Positions 25,826 through 33,690 of a stretch of DNA of 64,000 nucleotides are shown piece after piece (position 1 is the stretch's first letter; the number at the start of each line of letters is the position of its first letter). The DNA lies in the NCBI GenBank assembly GCA_004376055.2, contig CP049016.1, positions 2,976,001-3,040,000 on the forward strand, read 5' to 3'. Below the pieces are notes generated by a model. It was not told the DNA's origin, did not search any database, and was given only the letters and a program-made list of their open reading frames with translations. This stretch comes from Nitrospirales bacterium LBB_01. GTDB taxonomy: Bacteria; Nitrospirota; Thermodesulfovibrionia; Thermodesulfovibrionales; Magnetobacteriaceae. The translations under genes were made by a program, and so were the position numbers.

Positions 25826-25855
25826 AGTGTACCGTTTATGAGGCGTAGCTGTCAA
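25826..25855 (-). promoter_or_regulatory. Sigma-70 promoter of the transketolase/radical SAM operon
   Basis: On the minus strand, consensus TTGACA (25855-25850), an 18-base spacer and TACACT (25831-25826). Predicted start of transcription is near 25819, about ten bases before the ATG. Confidence 0.7.
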
Positions 25856-25945
25856 GCTCACAGTTATTGGCTACTATTTAAAATTTAAATGCGATGGAAA
25901 CAGATAAATAAATTAAATAATCCTAATGTTTGTTAATTTACTTTT

Positions 25946-26191
25946 AATGCTTATTGAGTTAACTCCTGTAGATTTTTTTCAGTCAGCAAATAATACAGTT
26001 AAAAAGACTGGATTCCCGCTCGTAGGCGGGAATGACAAAGGGGAGAGGCGGGAATGACAAAAAAGGGAATGACAAAGGGGGGCCATTTTACAGGGGAATC
26101 CCCTTTAGGGGAGGTCATTCCTTTTTTTCTTGTCATTCCTGCGAAGGCAGGAATCCATTTTTTTGTTTGCGGAGCTAACTGCATAGGCAAT
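25946..26191 (+). mobile_element. Miniature transposable element, copy 3 (246 bp)
   Basis: Same ends as copy 2 (AATGCTTATTGAG at the left, ATAGGCAAT at the right) and flanked by the 9-bp direct repeat TTTACTTTT at 25937-25945 and 26192-26200. It is longer than copies 1 and 2 because the centre has extra GGGAATGACAAA units and a palindrome CAGGGGAATCCCCTTTAGGGG also found in copy 5. The right target copy contains the stop codon of mlaA, so the insertion spared that gene. Confidence 0.88.
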
Positions 26192-26192
26192 T

Positions 26193-27044
26193 TTACTTTT
26201 TGTTCTGAGCAGCTCTGTACTGGATGTAGGCGTCTCTGAGGGATAGGTATGGATCAACGGCAGCTTCCCTCAATGAATCATAATCATCCCTGTGAAGCGA
26301 CAGGTTGTTAGTAAACCTGTAGCCGGTCAGGGCTAACGATTTGTCAAAGCTGCCTACGTAATTTATAGGCTTAAGATATATATCCCCGGCATAGCCAAAG
26401 GAATCTCTGAGAGACATAGGGCCTAAAAATGGCCAGACAATGTAAAACCCTTGACCAAAGCCGTAGTAGGCAAGGGTTTGCCCTGTGTCTTTGTCTTTTC
26501 TCTTTAAATTAAAATCGCTAGATGCAAAATCTGCTAAACCAGCAATTCCTATAGTGCTATTAATACCAAAACGTAATAATTCCGTGCCGGCATCCTCAAA
26601 TTTCAACTGTAAGACTGCATTTACAAACCGTACCGGCATAAAGAGATTGTAGAAAAAGTTATCCACTGCATCACGCACATCCTCTGCAACAACTACATTG
26701 TAAACGCCTGTAAGCGGTCTTAATACAACGGTATATAAGATGTCGTTGAATCCAAATACCACCCGGTTTAACGGCTCAAGCGGATCGGCTATCTCTAAAT
26801 CACTGGTCTTGCCGCTATCGCCCACTGGTTTGTCATCTGAGCGTATATCGTTTTGTAAAAGCGTCTCTGTCTGCCTTGTTGAATTGTCACTAACATCGGT
26901 TGACAGGGCAGACATCTGAGCCTCTGTGTTTTCAGTTATCAGGGTAGAATTCGCGTCATCTGCTGCAGGCAGCGGAACTGAAGAGATTACCAGCAGAAGA
27001 AAAATAATCAATGAAACACTGGCTTTGCTGTTAAATATGCGCAT
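26193..27044 (-). CDS. mlaA: MlaA/VacJ family outer-membrane lipid-asymmetry protein
   Basis: 283 residues. The MlaA core (DPLEPLNRVVFGFND, then the NFFYNLFMPVRFVN and GINSTIGIAGL blocks) spans about 88-275. The family extracts misplaced phospholipids from the outer leaflet and passes them to the Mla pathway. The signal peptide lacks a Cys lipobox (it ends PLPAADD), so this copy is probably not a lipoprotein. A 60-residue Asp/Ser/Thr-rich linker follows the signal. The stop codon lies within the target duplication of the neighbouring mobile element. No other mla genes are in view. Confidence 0.9.
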   Translation of the reverse strand: MRIFNSKASVSLIIFLLLVISSVPLPAADDANSTLITENTEAQMSALSTDVSDNSTRQTETLLQNDIRSDDKPVGDSGKTSDLEIADPLEPLNRVVFGFNDILYTVVLRPLTGVYNVVVAEDVRDAVDNFFYNLFMPVRFVNAVLQLKFEDAGTELLRFGINSTIGIAGLADFASSDFNLKRKDKDTGQTLAYYGFGQGFYIVWPFLGPMSLRDSFGYAGDIYLKPINYVGSFDKSLALTGYRFTNNLSLHRDDYDSLREAAVDPYLSLRDAYIQYRAAQNKK

Positions 27045-27075
27045 GTACTAATTCCTCTTTTAGTGACATTGAAGT

Positions 27076-27921
27076 TTACTTGCCGGCCATCATGTCTTTA
27101 TAGCATTTCATATCCCTGATATTTGCCAAATCTGCGTCGTTTTTAATGTTATTGTATTCTTTATACCCATTGTCAACACTGCTTTTAAGAAATTCACAGG
27201 CCTTCTCTGTCCTCTTAGTAACAGCATACACACAAGCAAGGTTATACAAGATTGTGGGGTCATTTGGAGTGTCATTCAAAGCCTTTTCAAAAAGCGGGAT
27301 TGATTCCTCGTAATTTTTGTTTCTCATATATGCAACAGCTAAAAGCGGATAAGTCATTTTATCTTTAGGATTGATTTCTATAGCTTTTTTAAAATCTGCT
27401 ATGGAATCTGCTAAATTACCTGAAATATAGTAGGATAGCCCTCTGGCTGAATAAGCGTAAGCCATTTTTGGATTTATTTCTATTGCCTTGTTGAAGTCTT
27501 TTATGGCCCCCTCATTGTTGCCAATCTTTGCTGTTGCTATTCCACGGTTTATATATGCCTCAACGCTTTGAGGGGACAGCTCTATTGCCTTATTTATATC
27601 CTTTAAGGCCTCCTCGGGTTTGCCAAGCTCTCCGTATGCGGTTCCTCTGCCAAGGTAGGCGTCTGCAGTTTTTGATTTTTTTTCTATAGCGAGGCTATAG
27701 GCATTTATTGCCTCCTGATAGTTTCTTTGAGCGACAAAAGCTGCAGCCTTGTTCATATACTCGTTGTATTCGTTACCTTTAGGAGAAAGATAAAAGTAAG
27801 CGATTACGGCTATTATTACAGCAGAGAGTATAATTCCCACAGCAGGAATCCCTTTCCCTGTCGGCTCATCTTTATTTTCACCCAGGTCAGTGGCTGATAA
27901 CTCGTCCTTTTCATCGCTCAT
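27076..27921 (-). CDS. TPR repeat protein with N-terminal membrane anchor
   Basis: 281 residues. One transmembrane helix lies near residues 28-46, preceded by a charged cytoplasmic tail. About five tetratricopeptide repeats follow (AYLGRGTAYGELGKPEEAL, AYINRGIATAKIGNNEGAI and similar), facing the periplasm if the positive-inside rule holds. TPR domains bind partner proteins; the partner is unknown. It lies 31 bp upstream of mlaA, in the same direction, so the two may be co-transcribed and the protein could help an envelope complex. Confidence 0.88.
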   Translation of the reverse strand: MSDEKDELSATDLGENKDEPTGKGIPAVGIILSAVIIAVIAYFYLSPKGNEYNEYMNKAAAFVAQRNYQEAINAYSLAIEKKSKTADAYLGRGTAYGELGKPEEALKDINKAIELSPQSVEAYINRGIATAKIGNNEGAIKDFNKAIEINPKMAYAYSARGLSYYISGNLADSIADFKKAIEINPKDKMTYPLLAVAYMRNKNYEESIPLFEKALNDTPNDPTILYNLACVYAVTKRTEKACEFLKSSVDNGYKEYNNIKNDADLANIRDMKCYKDMMAGK

Positions 27922-27988
27922 ATTTGTCTCTCCTTTATTTATAATGGTTCACGCTTTTATCTAACTAATACACAGATTAGGATACGTT

Positions 27989-28972
27989 TTATGCTGCTGA
28001 ATTGTCAACAGTTTTCCCTTCGTATGATGGCTTAGACGGTTTATTTTCATGTTTTACTTCAATCATCCGGTTTTTATCAAAGCGGTCAAGGAAGTGCATA
28101 AAGCCGGGAAATGCCCTTATACGTTCCTCGTACTGATGCAGGAATCTTTGTGTAAGTGTAGTGGGGGAACTCTCGCCGCTTTGGTTTAAGGCAGAGCCTA
28201 TGGTTATTTTATATGCTTTTTTGGCGGCGGGTTCAATAAAAAGCGGATTAAGAGACGCCCCGGTTTTAAGCGCAAGTGTGGCAGGGCCAAGCGGAATGGA
28301 AACTTGCTGCCCTAAAAACTCAAACACCTCATGCTTGCCGACATGTCTGTTTGTGCCGCTGCCGTCTCCGGTAATCATGATTATTCCATTTTCCTTAAGC
28401 CATTTGAAGGCAGGTCTCAGAAATGATTCAGCATTTATAATTTCAGCCGGCAACATCCGCTCGTACTTCATTCTAAGCCTGAAAGCCACGTTTTTACCTG
28501 TCCAACTGAGTCCCTCATCAGAGGGAAGCCCGATTTGTTTTAGTGGATAGCCCAAACGTGAGAGCACTACAAGCGGCAGATGAACGGGACCAAAATGCCC
28601 GTGAATCAACACAACACCGCGTCCTTTTGCAAGTGCCTCATCAAGATTATCAAGCCCTTCAAACTCTATAAATTTGTCTATTTCTTTTTTGCCAAACCTG
28701 GGGAAAAGAAATATCATCAGCCTGTCCACATAGTGGTTTTCATAGTATTGTTTGATAATTTCGTACTTTGTCTTTGATGTGCACTCTCTAACTTTCGACA
28801 GGTTTTTCAAAAGTGTGGAATGGCTGCCGCGCGTAAATGTAAAATGAAGCTGTCCCATTTTCTTAAGCGCCTGTATGCCGGTTTCCACTGTGGATTTCTC
28901 TACAAACCATCTAAACGGATACCAAACAACCAGCCTTAAAATATCTCTGTATATGCTTTCCTGTGTTACCAT
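27989..28972 (-). CDS. LpxL/HtrB-like lysophospholipid acyltransferase
   Basis: 327 residues of the lipid A late-acyltransferase superfamily, which moves acyl chains onto lipid A or other glycolipids at the inner membrane. The catalytic region is GVVLIHGHFGPVH near residues 118-130. In LpxL the motif is HxxxxE/D; here the acidic residue position is a His (HFGPVH), an unusual variant. The GDGSGTNRHVG block near residue 200 and the IPLGPATLALKTGA block are typical. The next genes in its operon are a glycosyltransferase and B12-type radical SAM proteins, which suggests an atypical glycolipid. Confidence 0.82.
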   Translation of the reverse strand: MVTQESIYRDILRLVVWYPFRWFVEKSTVETGIQALKKMGQLHFTFTRGSHSTLLKNLSKVRECTSKTKYEIIKQYYENHYVDRLMIFLFPRFGKKEIDKFIEFEGLDNLDEALAKGRGVVLIHGHFGPVHLPLVVLSRLGYPLKQIGLPSDEGLSWTGKNVAFRLRMKYERMLPAEIINAESFLRPAFKWLKENGIIMITGDGSGTNRHVGKHEVFEFLGQQVSIPLGPATLALKTGASLNPLFIEPAAKKAYKITIGSALNQSGESSPTTLTQRFLHQYEERIRAFPGFMHFLDRFDKNRMIEVKHENKPSKPSYEGKTVDNSAA

Positions 28973-28985
28973 TTGTTTGATAAAG

Positions 28986-29972
28986 TCACTTGGTAAATCT
29001 CCCTAAAATTCCATCTAATAACCCTTTATATAGAAGAAACAGTTTTTTTGGGCTTCTGTCAATAAGTAATATCCCGATGGTTGAGCGTAAAACGTCTGTA
29101 AACACCGAAACATACGCCAAAAAAGAGAATGTGCCGAGTTTTTTTAAGTACTCAAATATCAGAAAGCGGTTTCTTGTGCCGTAGTATATTTCCATCTCCT
29201 TAAGCCTGACACTTTCCTTTCCCAGCACGTTTTTTGGGTCTGCTCTTTTGATTTTTTTTAGAAAAAGAGGCTCCTTAAGCATAAGCACATTGGTATAAAG
29301 AGAGGCCATAGCGCCATAGACAAAATCATCTCCGATATAAAAAAACCGGGTATCAGGCAGTCCCACCCTTTCAACCACCTCACGGCTTATCAGCATTCCC
29401 TCAAATGTGCCATAGTTTTTACAGGAAAATGCCTCAGATAGTGAAAATTCATTGCCTAAAACCGGAGTCATCTTGCCTGTGGTAAGACAGAAGTGGCTGT
29501 CATCAGGGAAAAAAGTGCCATCTTGAAATTTTTTCCCTGGCATTATACATTTACCCACATTGGAAAAAGACAGCTGTGTGCTTAGCGCTGTCGGAAGCGG
29601 CTCAACATCATCATCCATAAGCCAAAACCACGAATGCGGATTGTTATAGGCTCTCTTTAACCCCTCGTGGAAACCTCCGGCACCTCCCGTGTTTTTATTC
29701 ATTCTGATATAGTGAAGGGTTATGCCACACATATTTCCCGGCTTATACGTGTAAATTGCGGAGTCATTTAACCCCTGCTGGGGCAGCTCCGATATTAATC
29801 CTGCCTCAAGCAGCGCCTCCGGTGTGCCGTCAAACGATGCGTTGTCAACAAGATATATCGCCTCAACTGGCACAGTTTGCTTTATTATCCCGTCAAGACA
29901 TTCCAAAAGCAGCGCCTTTCTGTTATACGTAACCACCACAGCGCACACCGATGGGTGTTGTGGTACCGCCAT
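28986..29972 (-). CDS. Family 2 glycosyltransferase, GlfT2/rhamnosyltransferase-like
   Basis: 328 residues. The N-terminus has the GT-A fold start VCAVVVTYNRKALLLECL and the donor/metal motif WLMDDDVEPL near residue 115. The RMNKNTGGAGGFHEGL segment near residue 93 is typical of GlfT2-type and rhamnosyl transferases. The ATG at 29972 has a perfect AGGAGGTG site eight bases upstream, so it is preferred over an in-frame start 33 bases earlier. The gene lies 13 bp upstream of the acyltransferase. The degenerate repeat at 30059 separates it from the radical SAM genes. Confidence 0.9.
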   Translation of the reverse strand: MAVPQHPSVCAVVVTYNRKALLLECLDGIIKQTVPVEAIYLVDNASFDGTPEALLEAGLISELPQQGLNDSAIYTYKPGNMCGITLHYIRMNKNTGGAGGFHEGLKRAYNNPHSWFWLMDDDVEPLPTALSTQLSFSNVGKCIMPGKKFQDGTFFPDDSHFCLTTGKMTPVLGNEFSLSEAFSCKNYGTFEGMLISREVVERVGLPDTRFFYIGDDFVYGAMASLYTNVLMLKEPLFLKKIKRADPKNVLGKESVRLKEMEIYYGTRNRFLIFEYLKKLGTFSFLAYVSVFTDVLRSTIGILLIDRSPKKLFLLYKGLLDGILGRFTK

Positions 29973-30058
29973 GTCTTTCACACCTCCTGTTATACCAGGT
30001 TGCATTCAGAAAAATAAATAAACAAAAGAGCTTTTCTGTGTAACTTTGCTAATAAAAA

Positions 30059-30139
30059 CTGGATTCCTGCTTTCGCAGGAATGACAAAAAAGTAAATGGC
30101 AACCCCCTTTGTCATTCCCGCCTACGAGCGGGAATCCAG
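30059..30139 (-). repeat. Degenerate or core-only copy of the MITE family (copy 4)
   Basis: Only the core is kept: ACTGGATTCCTGC/GCAGGAATGACA palindrome and CATTCCCGCC/GCGGGAATCCAG palindrome. The terminal inverted repeats and target duplications cannot be found. It lies between two genes of one operon, where the two hairpins could affect transcript processing. Confidence 0.7.
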
Positions 30140-30185
30140 TCCTTTTTCCTCATCCTTAAATTACTTTTTTGAAAGTGAATTGGTA

Positions 30186-31463
30186 TTACATCCCCTTTAG
30201 CCGCAGAAGGCCGTTAAAAATACCTTCAATGTATCTGGTCTTTGGATTCGTATAGTATTTTGGATAGAGTAAATTGTCGCCGTCTTTGACAAACCCCTCT
30301 CTGCGCGCTATGTCAAATAGCTTTGTGTGCGGCTCTATGCGCATAGAGTTAAACTCAAAGTGTACACGGCTGCCCATCTGTGCTTTTGCGCTAAGGTAGA
30401 AACGAATCATTGCGAGAAAGGCAGAAATATCTTGTCCTGGTGGGTTTTTAAAAAAGTTGTAACTAACCTCAAAGCCTTTCATACTCTTTAGAAGCTCAAA
30501 GGAGTCAAGCACGTCCTGTTTGTTTATGTTTTTACCGAGAGTTTTTAGCACAGTATCGGAAAAACCATCCGGCGAGAGAATTATATTTTTGCAGCCGGCA
30601 TCAAGTGCTAAGTTTACAAAGTCCCGGGTTAAGTTTTTTTCGCTAAACCATGCCGACCACACAACGCCAAGCGCCCTCTTTGAAAGCTCCTTGCAGATGT
30701 CCTCAGCATGTTTTTGGGGCACATTAAACACTGAATCAACAAACGTAAATTTTTTTACTCCGTGGACATTAACAAGGTTTTCTATTTCATCAATAACCCT
30801 GACAGGGTCTTTGAGGCGGAGCTTTTTACCGTTTAAAAACCCATAGATACAGTATATACAGTTTAGGCCGCACCCGCGCTTTGTTTCCACTCCGATGCTG
30901 TCACGCGTGGTGTTGTACCTATCAATAGACATGCCGCCTCTGTCAGGAATGCCTGTGTCACTTACATCAACCTGACCTCCCGCACCGCTAAACAGAACTT
31001 CATCGTTTTTTCTATAGAATACAGAGGGTACTTTTTCAGGCCTTGTCAGGTTTTCCAAAAGCAGTGGAAATGTCCTCTCTCCCTCCAAAAACACACCGAG
31101 GTCAATATCCCTTTGATCCTCCATAATTTCCCGCGCAAACATGGAAAACCCTGAGCCGCCAATTATTATTTTCCCCTGAGAATTTGCCTTGATGGTTTTC
31201 ACTGTCTCAGCAAGATGATTATAATAAAAGACAACAGTGCGTTTGTTTGTAGAGTCAATGTTTCTAAGGGATATGCCTGTCACGTCCGGTTTTACGGCTG
31301 TGATGTGTTCCTTGAGCGCTTGAATGGGCTCTTTGTGAAGATTTAGGTCAATAACGCTAACCTCATGAGCGGTAAGAACCGACTTAAGGCAGCTAATCCC
31401 CAGAGGAAAGACAATCTGCTCAGCACCTCCCAGATAAGACTGTACAAGAAGAACTTTTATGAT
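30186..31463 (-). CDS. B12-binding-domain radical SAM protein, probable non-AUG start
   Basis: About 425 residues if started at the ATC codon at 31463-31461. The first standard start in frame is a GTG at 31283, but that would delete the beginning of the cobalamin-binding domain. The 60 residues upstream are in frame and read as a good N-terminus (IKVLLVQSYLGGAEQ, then VSVIDLNLHKEP). An AGGGG site lies just before. The radical SAM motif GCGLNCIYCIYG and a C-terminal SAM-domain tail are clear. The start overlaps the end of the preceding gene by 7 bases. The substrate is unknown. Confidence 0.85.
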   Translation of the reverse strand: MIKVLLVQSYLGGAEQIVFPLGISCLKSVLTAHEVSVIDLNLHKEPIQALKEHITAVKPDVTGISLRNIDSTNKRTVVFYYNHLAETVKTIKANSQGKIIIGGSGFSMFAREIMEDQRDIDLGVFLEGERTFPLLLENLTRPEKVPSVFYRKNDEVLFSGAGGQVDVSDTGIPDRGGMSIDRYNTTRDSIGVETKRGCGLNCIYCIYGFLNGKKLRLKDPVRVIDEIENLVNVHGVKKFTFVDSVFNVPQKHAEDICKELSKRALGVVWSAWFSEKNLTRDFVNLALDAGCKNIILSPDGFSDTVLKTLGKNINKQDVLDSFELLKSMKGFEVSYNFFKNPPGQDISAFLAMIRFYLSAKAQMGSRVHFEFNSMRIEPHTKLFDIARREGFVKDGDNLLYPKYYTNPKTRYIEGIFNGLLRLKGM

Positions 31464-32953
31464 TTTTCCCCTATCTGTCTGACCAACTGCTTTGCCCTCT
31501 GAAGTATATGATAGACGTTTTTTACAACAGGCTTTGACCTATCGCTCATCATCATTTTAACGATGCTGGGTTTTATCAAAAATCTGAGAACAGAGCCGGG
31601 CAGTTTTCCGTCTTTTGACATTGATATTAGTAAGTTAAAGTAGTTAGGGTCTCTCATTGTGTATGTTTTAGAGTAAATGTCGCGTTTTTCATCGGTTATG
31701 TAGCCATCCTCTTTAGCCATTTGGTAGAGTTTTGTCTCCGGGTAGAGAACCAGCGAAAAAGGCTGCAGATGAAACGGTTTTGGAATACGTGAGACAAACT
31801 CAAGGCTTTCTATTTTATCATCATCGGTCTCATATGGGACATCAAGAATGAAATCATACGAGGGCGGACTCATTCTGTCTTTGTACTTATTGATGATTTT
31901 AATGGCTGCCATCATTCTGTCGTTAGACATCGCTTTTCTGTTAAAAACCTCTTGAATCTTAGCGCTTCCGCTTTCTATTCCCATCTGAATGTACATAAGA
32001 CCGGCATCAACAAGGAGTTCCATTTTCTCTTCTGTTATCGTAAGTGGACTTGCCAGACAGGTAAAGGGCAGCCCTATCTGCTCTTTATAACTCTTACAGA
32101 ACTCGGCTATGTTTTTTAAACCCCTGCCAAAGAACGAGTCATCAGATATCCATATATAGCCGATGTAGGGCATATTCTCCTTGACCCAAAGGAGTTCGTT
32201 AATTACGTGCTCAGTGGAACGCCACCTTAGATAGCCCTTGCCGCTATAGAGTGTTTTTATTGTGTCATTAATACAGTATGTGCACTTATGGGGGCAGCCG
32301 CGCCCAGTCATAGTTTGATAGCCGATTTTTTTAAGATAGGTTGAGACTGTGCCCTTTTCAAGAAACTCCTTCATCAGCTCATTAGTCAGTGGTTTTATGT
32401 GACCGTTAAATAAAACGTAATGGTCGGTGAAACTGTAGTCTGGTCCCGGGTATTTATCAAGATTTTTATCAAGAATGCCAACCGGATTTTTTATAACGGC
32501 GCCGTTTCTTAGACACCAAAGCCCGGGTGTATCTGCAGGGTCAGCACCGGTACTTAATTTATCGGCAAATACAACGGCAACATCTTCTCCCTCGCCAACA
32601 CACACGTAATCGGCAAACTCAAGTGATTCCTCAGGTCTTATTGTGGGATGCACACCTCCCCAGATAATCGGAGCTTTAAGGGATTTCTTAAGACTACGGG
32701 TAATCTGTACAGCCCCGTCAAAAAAATTTGTCATAAGGGTGACCCCTATGAAATCCGAATCCTTACAGATTTCCACAAGCTCATCCATCACATATTGTTC
32801 GTACCTGTCCTTGCCGTGGATAATATTATCGCCATAGGGGTCAGGCAGAAACACAATGTGAGTTTCATAGCCTTTCTCTTTCAAACAGGCTGAAATAGTT
32901 CTAAGCCCAAATACAGTTATGTCAGGATATGGAGATATCAACGTTATTTTCAT
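31457..32953 (-). CDS. B12-binding-domain radical SAM protein
   Basis: 498 residues from ATG 32953; an upstream in-frame ATG would add 26 residues that do not fit the family. The N-terminus MKITLISPYPDI and the CVGEGED motif near residue 113 belong to the cobalamin-binding domain. The radical SAM cluster is in GRGCPHKCTYCIND near residue 220. The protein resembles the one at 21463 in size and layout (GCP-x-x-C-x-YCN followed by TIKTLYSG/TIKSLYGS), so the two are likely paralogues. It is the first gene of this operon. Confidence 0.9.
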   Translation of the reverse strand: MKITLISPYPDITVFGLRTISACLKEKGYETHIVFLPDPYGDNIIHGKDRYEQYVMDELVEICKDSDFIGVTLMTNFFDGAVQITRSLKKSLKAPIIWGGVHPTIRPEESLEFADYVCVGEGEDVAVVFADKLSTGADPADTPGLWCLRNGAVIKNPVGILDKNLDKYPGPDYSFTDHYVLFNGHIKPLTNELMKEFLEKGTVSTYLKKIGYQTMTGRGCPHKCTYCINDTIKTLYSGKGYLRWRSTEHVINELLWVKENMPYIGYIWISDDSFFGRGLKNIAEFCKSYKEQIGLPFTCLASPLTITEEKMELLVDAGLMYIQMGIESGSAKIQEVFNRKAMSNDRMMAAIKIINKYKDRMSPPSYDFILDVPYETDDDKIESLEFVSRIPKPFHLQPFSLVLYPETKLYQMAKEDGYITDEKRDIYSKTYTMRDPNYFNLLISMSKDGKLPGSVLRFLIKPSIVKMMMSDRSKPVVKNVYHILQRAKQLVRQIGEKS

Positions 32954-33055
32954 GCTTTTATAAAACTCCCTGCGCTTTGCTTTTATCTCTGTGACCGTAT
33001 AGTACCATAAATAATATAAAAATTTGTTCAAAAACCTGTTTTGATAATTCAGAAT

Positions 33056-33260
33056 ATGCTTATATACTTAAGTCAGGTACATAGTTTTATGTTTGCTAAA
33101 GATACATTAAAAAGGACTTGATTCCCGCTCGTAGGCGGGAATGACAAAGGAGAGTGCGCTTTCCGTCATTCCCTTACAGGGGAATCCCCTTTAGGGGAGT
33201 GTCATTCCTGCGAAGGCAGGAATCCAGTTTTTTCTTTGCGGAGCTAAGAGCATAAGCAAT
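33056..33260 (+). mobile_element. Miniature transposable element, copy 5 (205 bp, diverged)
   Basis: The left end ATGCTTATATACTTAAG and right end GGAGCTAAGAGCATAAGCAAT match the family with more changes than copies 1-3. It is flanked by the perfect 8-bp direct repeat TTCAGAAT at 33048-33055 and 33261-33268. The centre shares the CAGGGGAATCCCCTTTAGGGG palindrome with copy 3. Confidence 0.82.
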
Positions 33261-33495
33261 TTCAGAATTATGTAATGACTTTAAAACCTTACAACAGCGC
33301 ACTGTGCAAAACTTTGCATATGTGCAAAATTCTGCACATATGGTATGCAATATTTTTCACATTTATGGCAAAATAATAACCTATTGCTTCTTAAGTCTAT
33401 AAAATAAGTCAACTTTAGATGTATAAAAGCTATTAATATTATGATGTTATGTTAAATTAAGTAAAAGCTATTTCTAAAAAGTTTAACTCCTATAT

Positions 33496-33511
33496 TGGCA
33501 CGTTACTTGCA
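33496..33511 (+). promoter_or_regulatory. Sigma-54 promoter (orphan)
   Basis: TGGCACGTTACTTGCA matches the sigma-54 consensus TGGCAC-N5-TTGCA exactly, with GG and GC ten bases apart. Transcription should start near 33522. No annotated protein gene lies downstream on this strand; the next gene, at 33687, is convergent. Confidence 0.75.
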
Positions 33512-33521
33512 ATTATGCAGA

Positions 33522-33690
33522 AGTGTGCGCAATTCGCTTATTCTGAATGTATAGATTGGTTTGTGTTTTAGCATAGCAGGCAGTTTTTAGAAGGGGAATT
33601 GAGGTGAAATTTAGAGACAGCGGAGTGGGCGTATCCTGGGGAGGAGGCGTCCACAACCCGCTGTCTTTTATATTTTCTATAGTATCTTAA
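33522..33690 (+). ncRNA. Candidate sigma-54-driven small transcript, possibly with a 28-codon ORF
   Basis: The stretch after the sigma-54 site ends in a hairpin (AGACAGCGG at 33615-33623 pairing with CCGCTGTCT at 33658-33666) followed by TTTTATATTTT, which fits an intrinsic terminator. Inside it a GTG-started frame (33604-33690) has AAGGGG seven bases upstream and encodes 28 residues rich in Gly, Val and Phe (RDSGVGVSWGGGVHNPLSF). It may be a small RNA, a peptide message or both. The last bases overlap the 3' end of the convergent porin gene. Confidence 0.45.

Noticed and set aside
26054-26239. Short frames inside the MITE copies
   Set aside because: They are made of palindromic repeat sequence and differ in frame between copies; no transposase-like product is coded.
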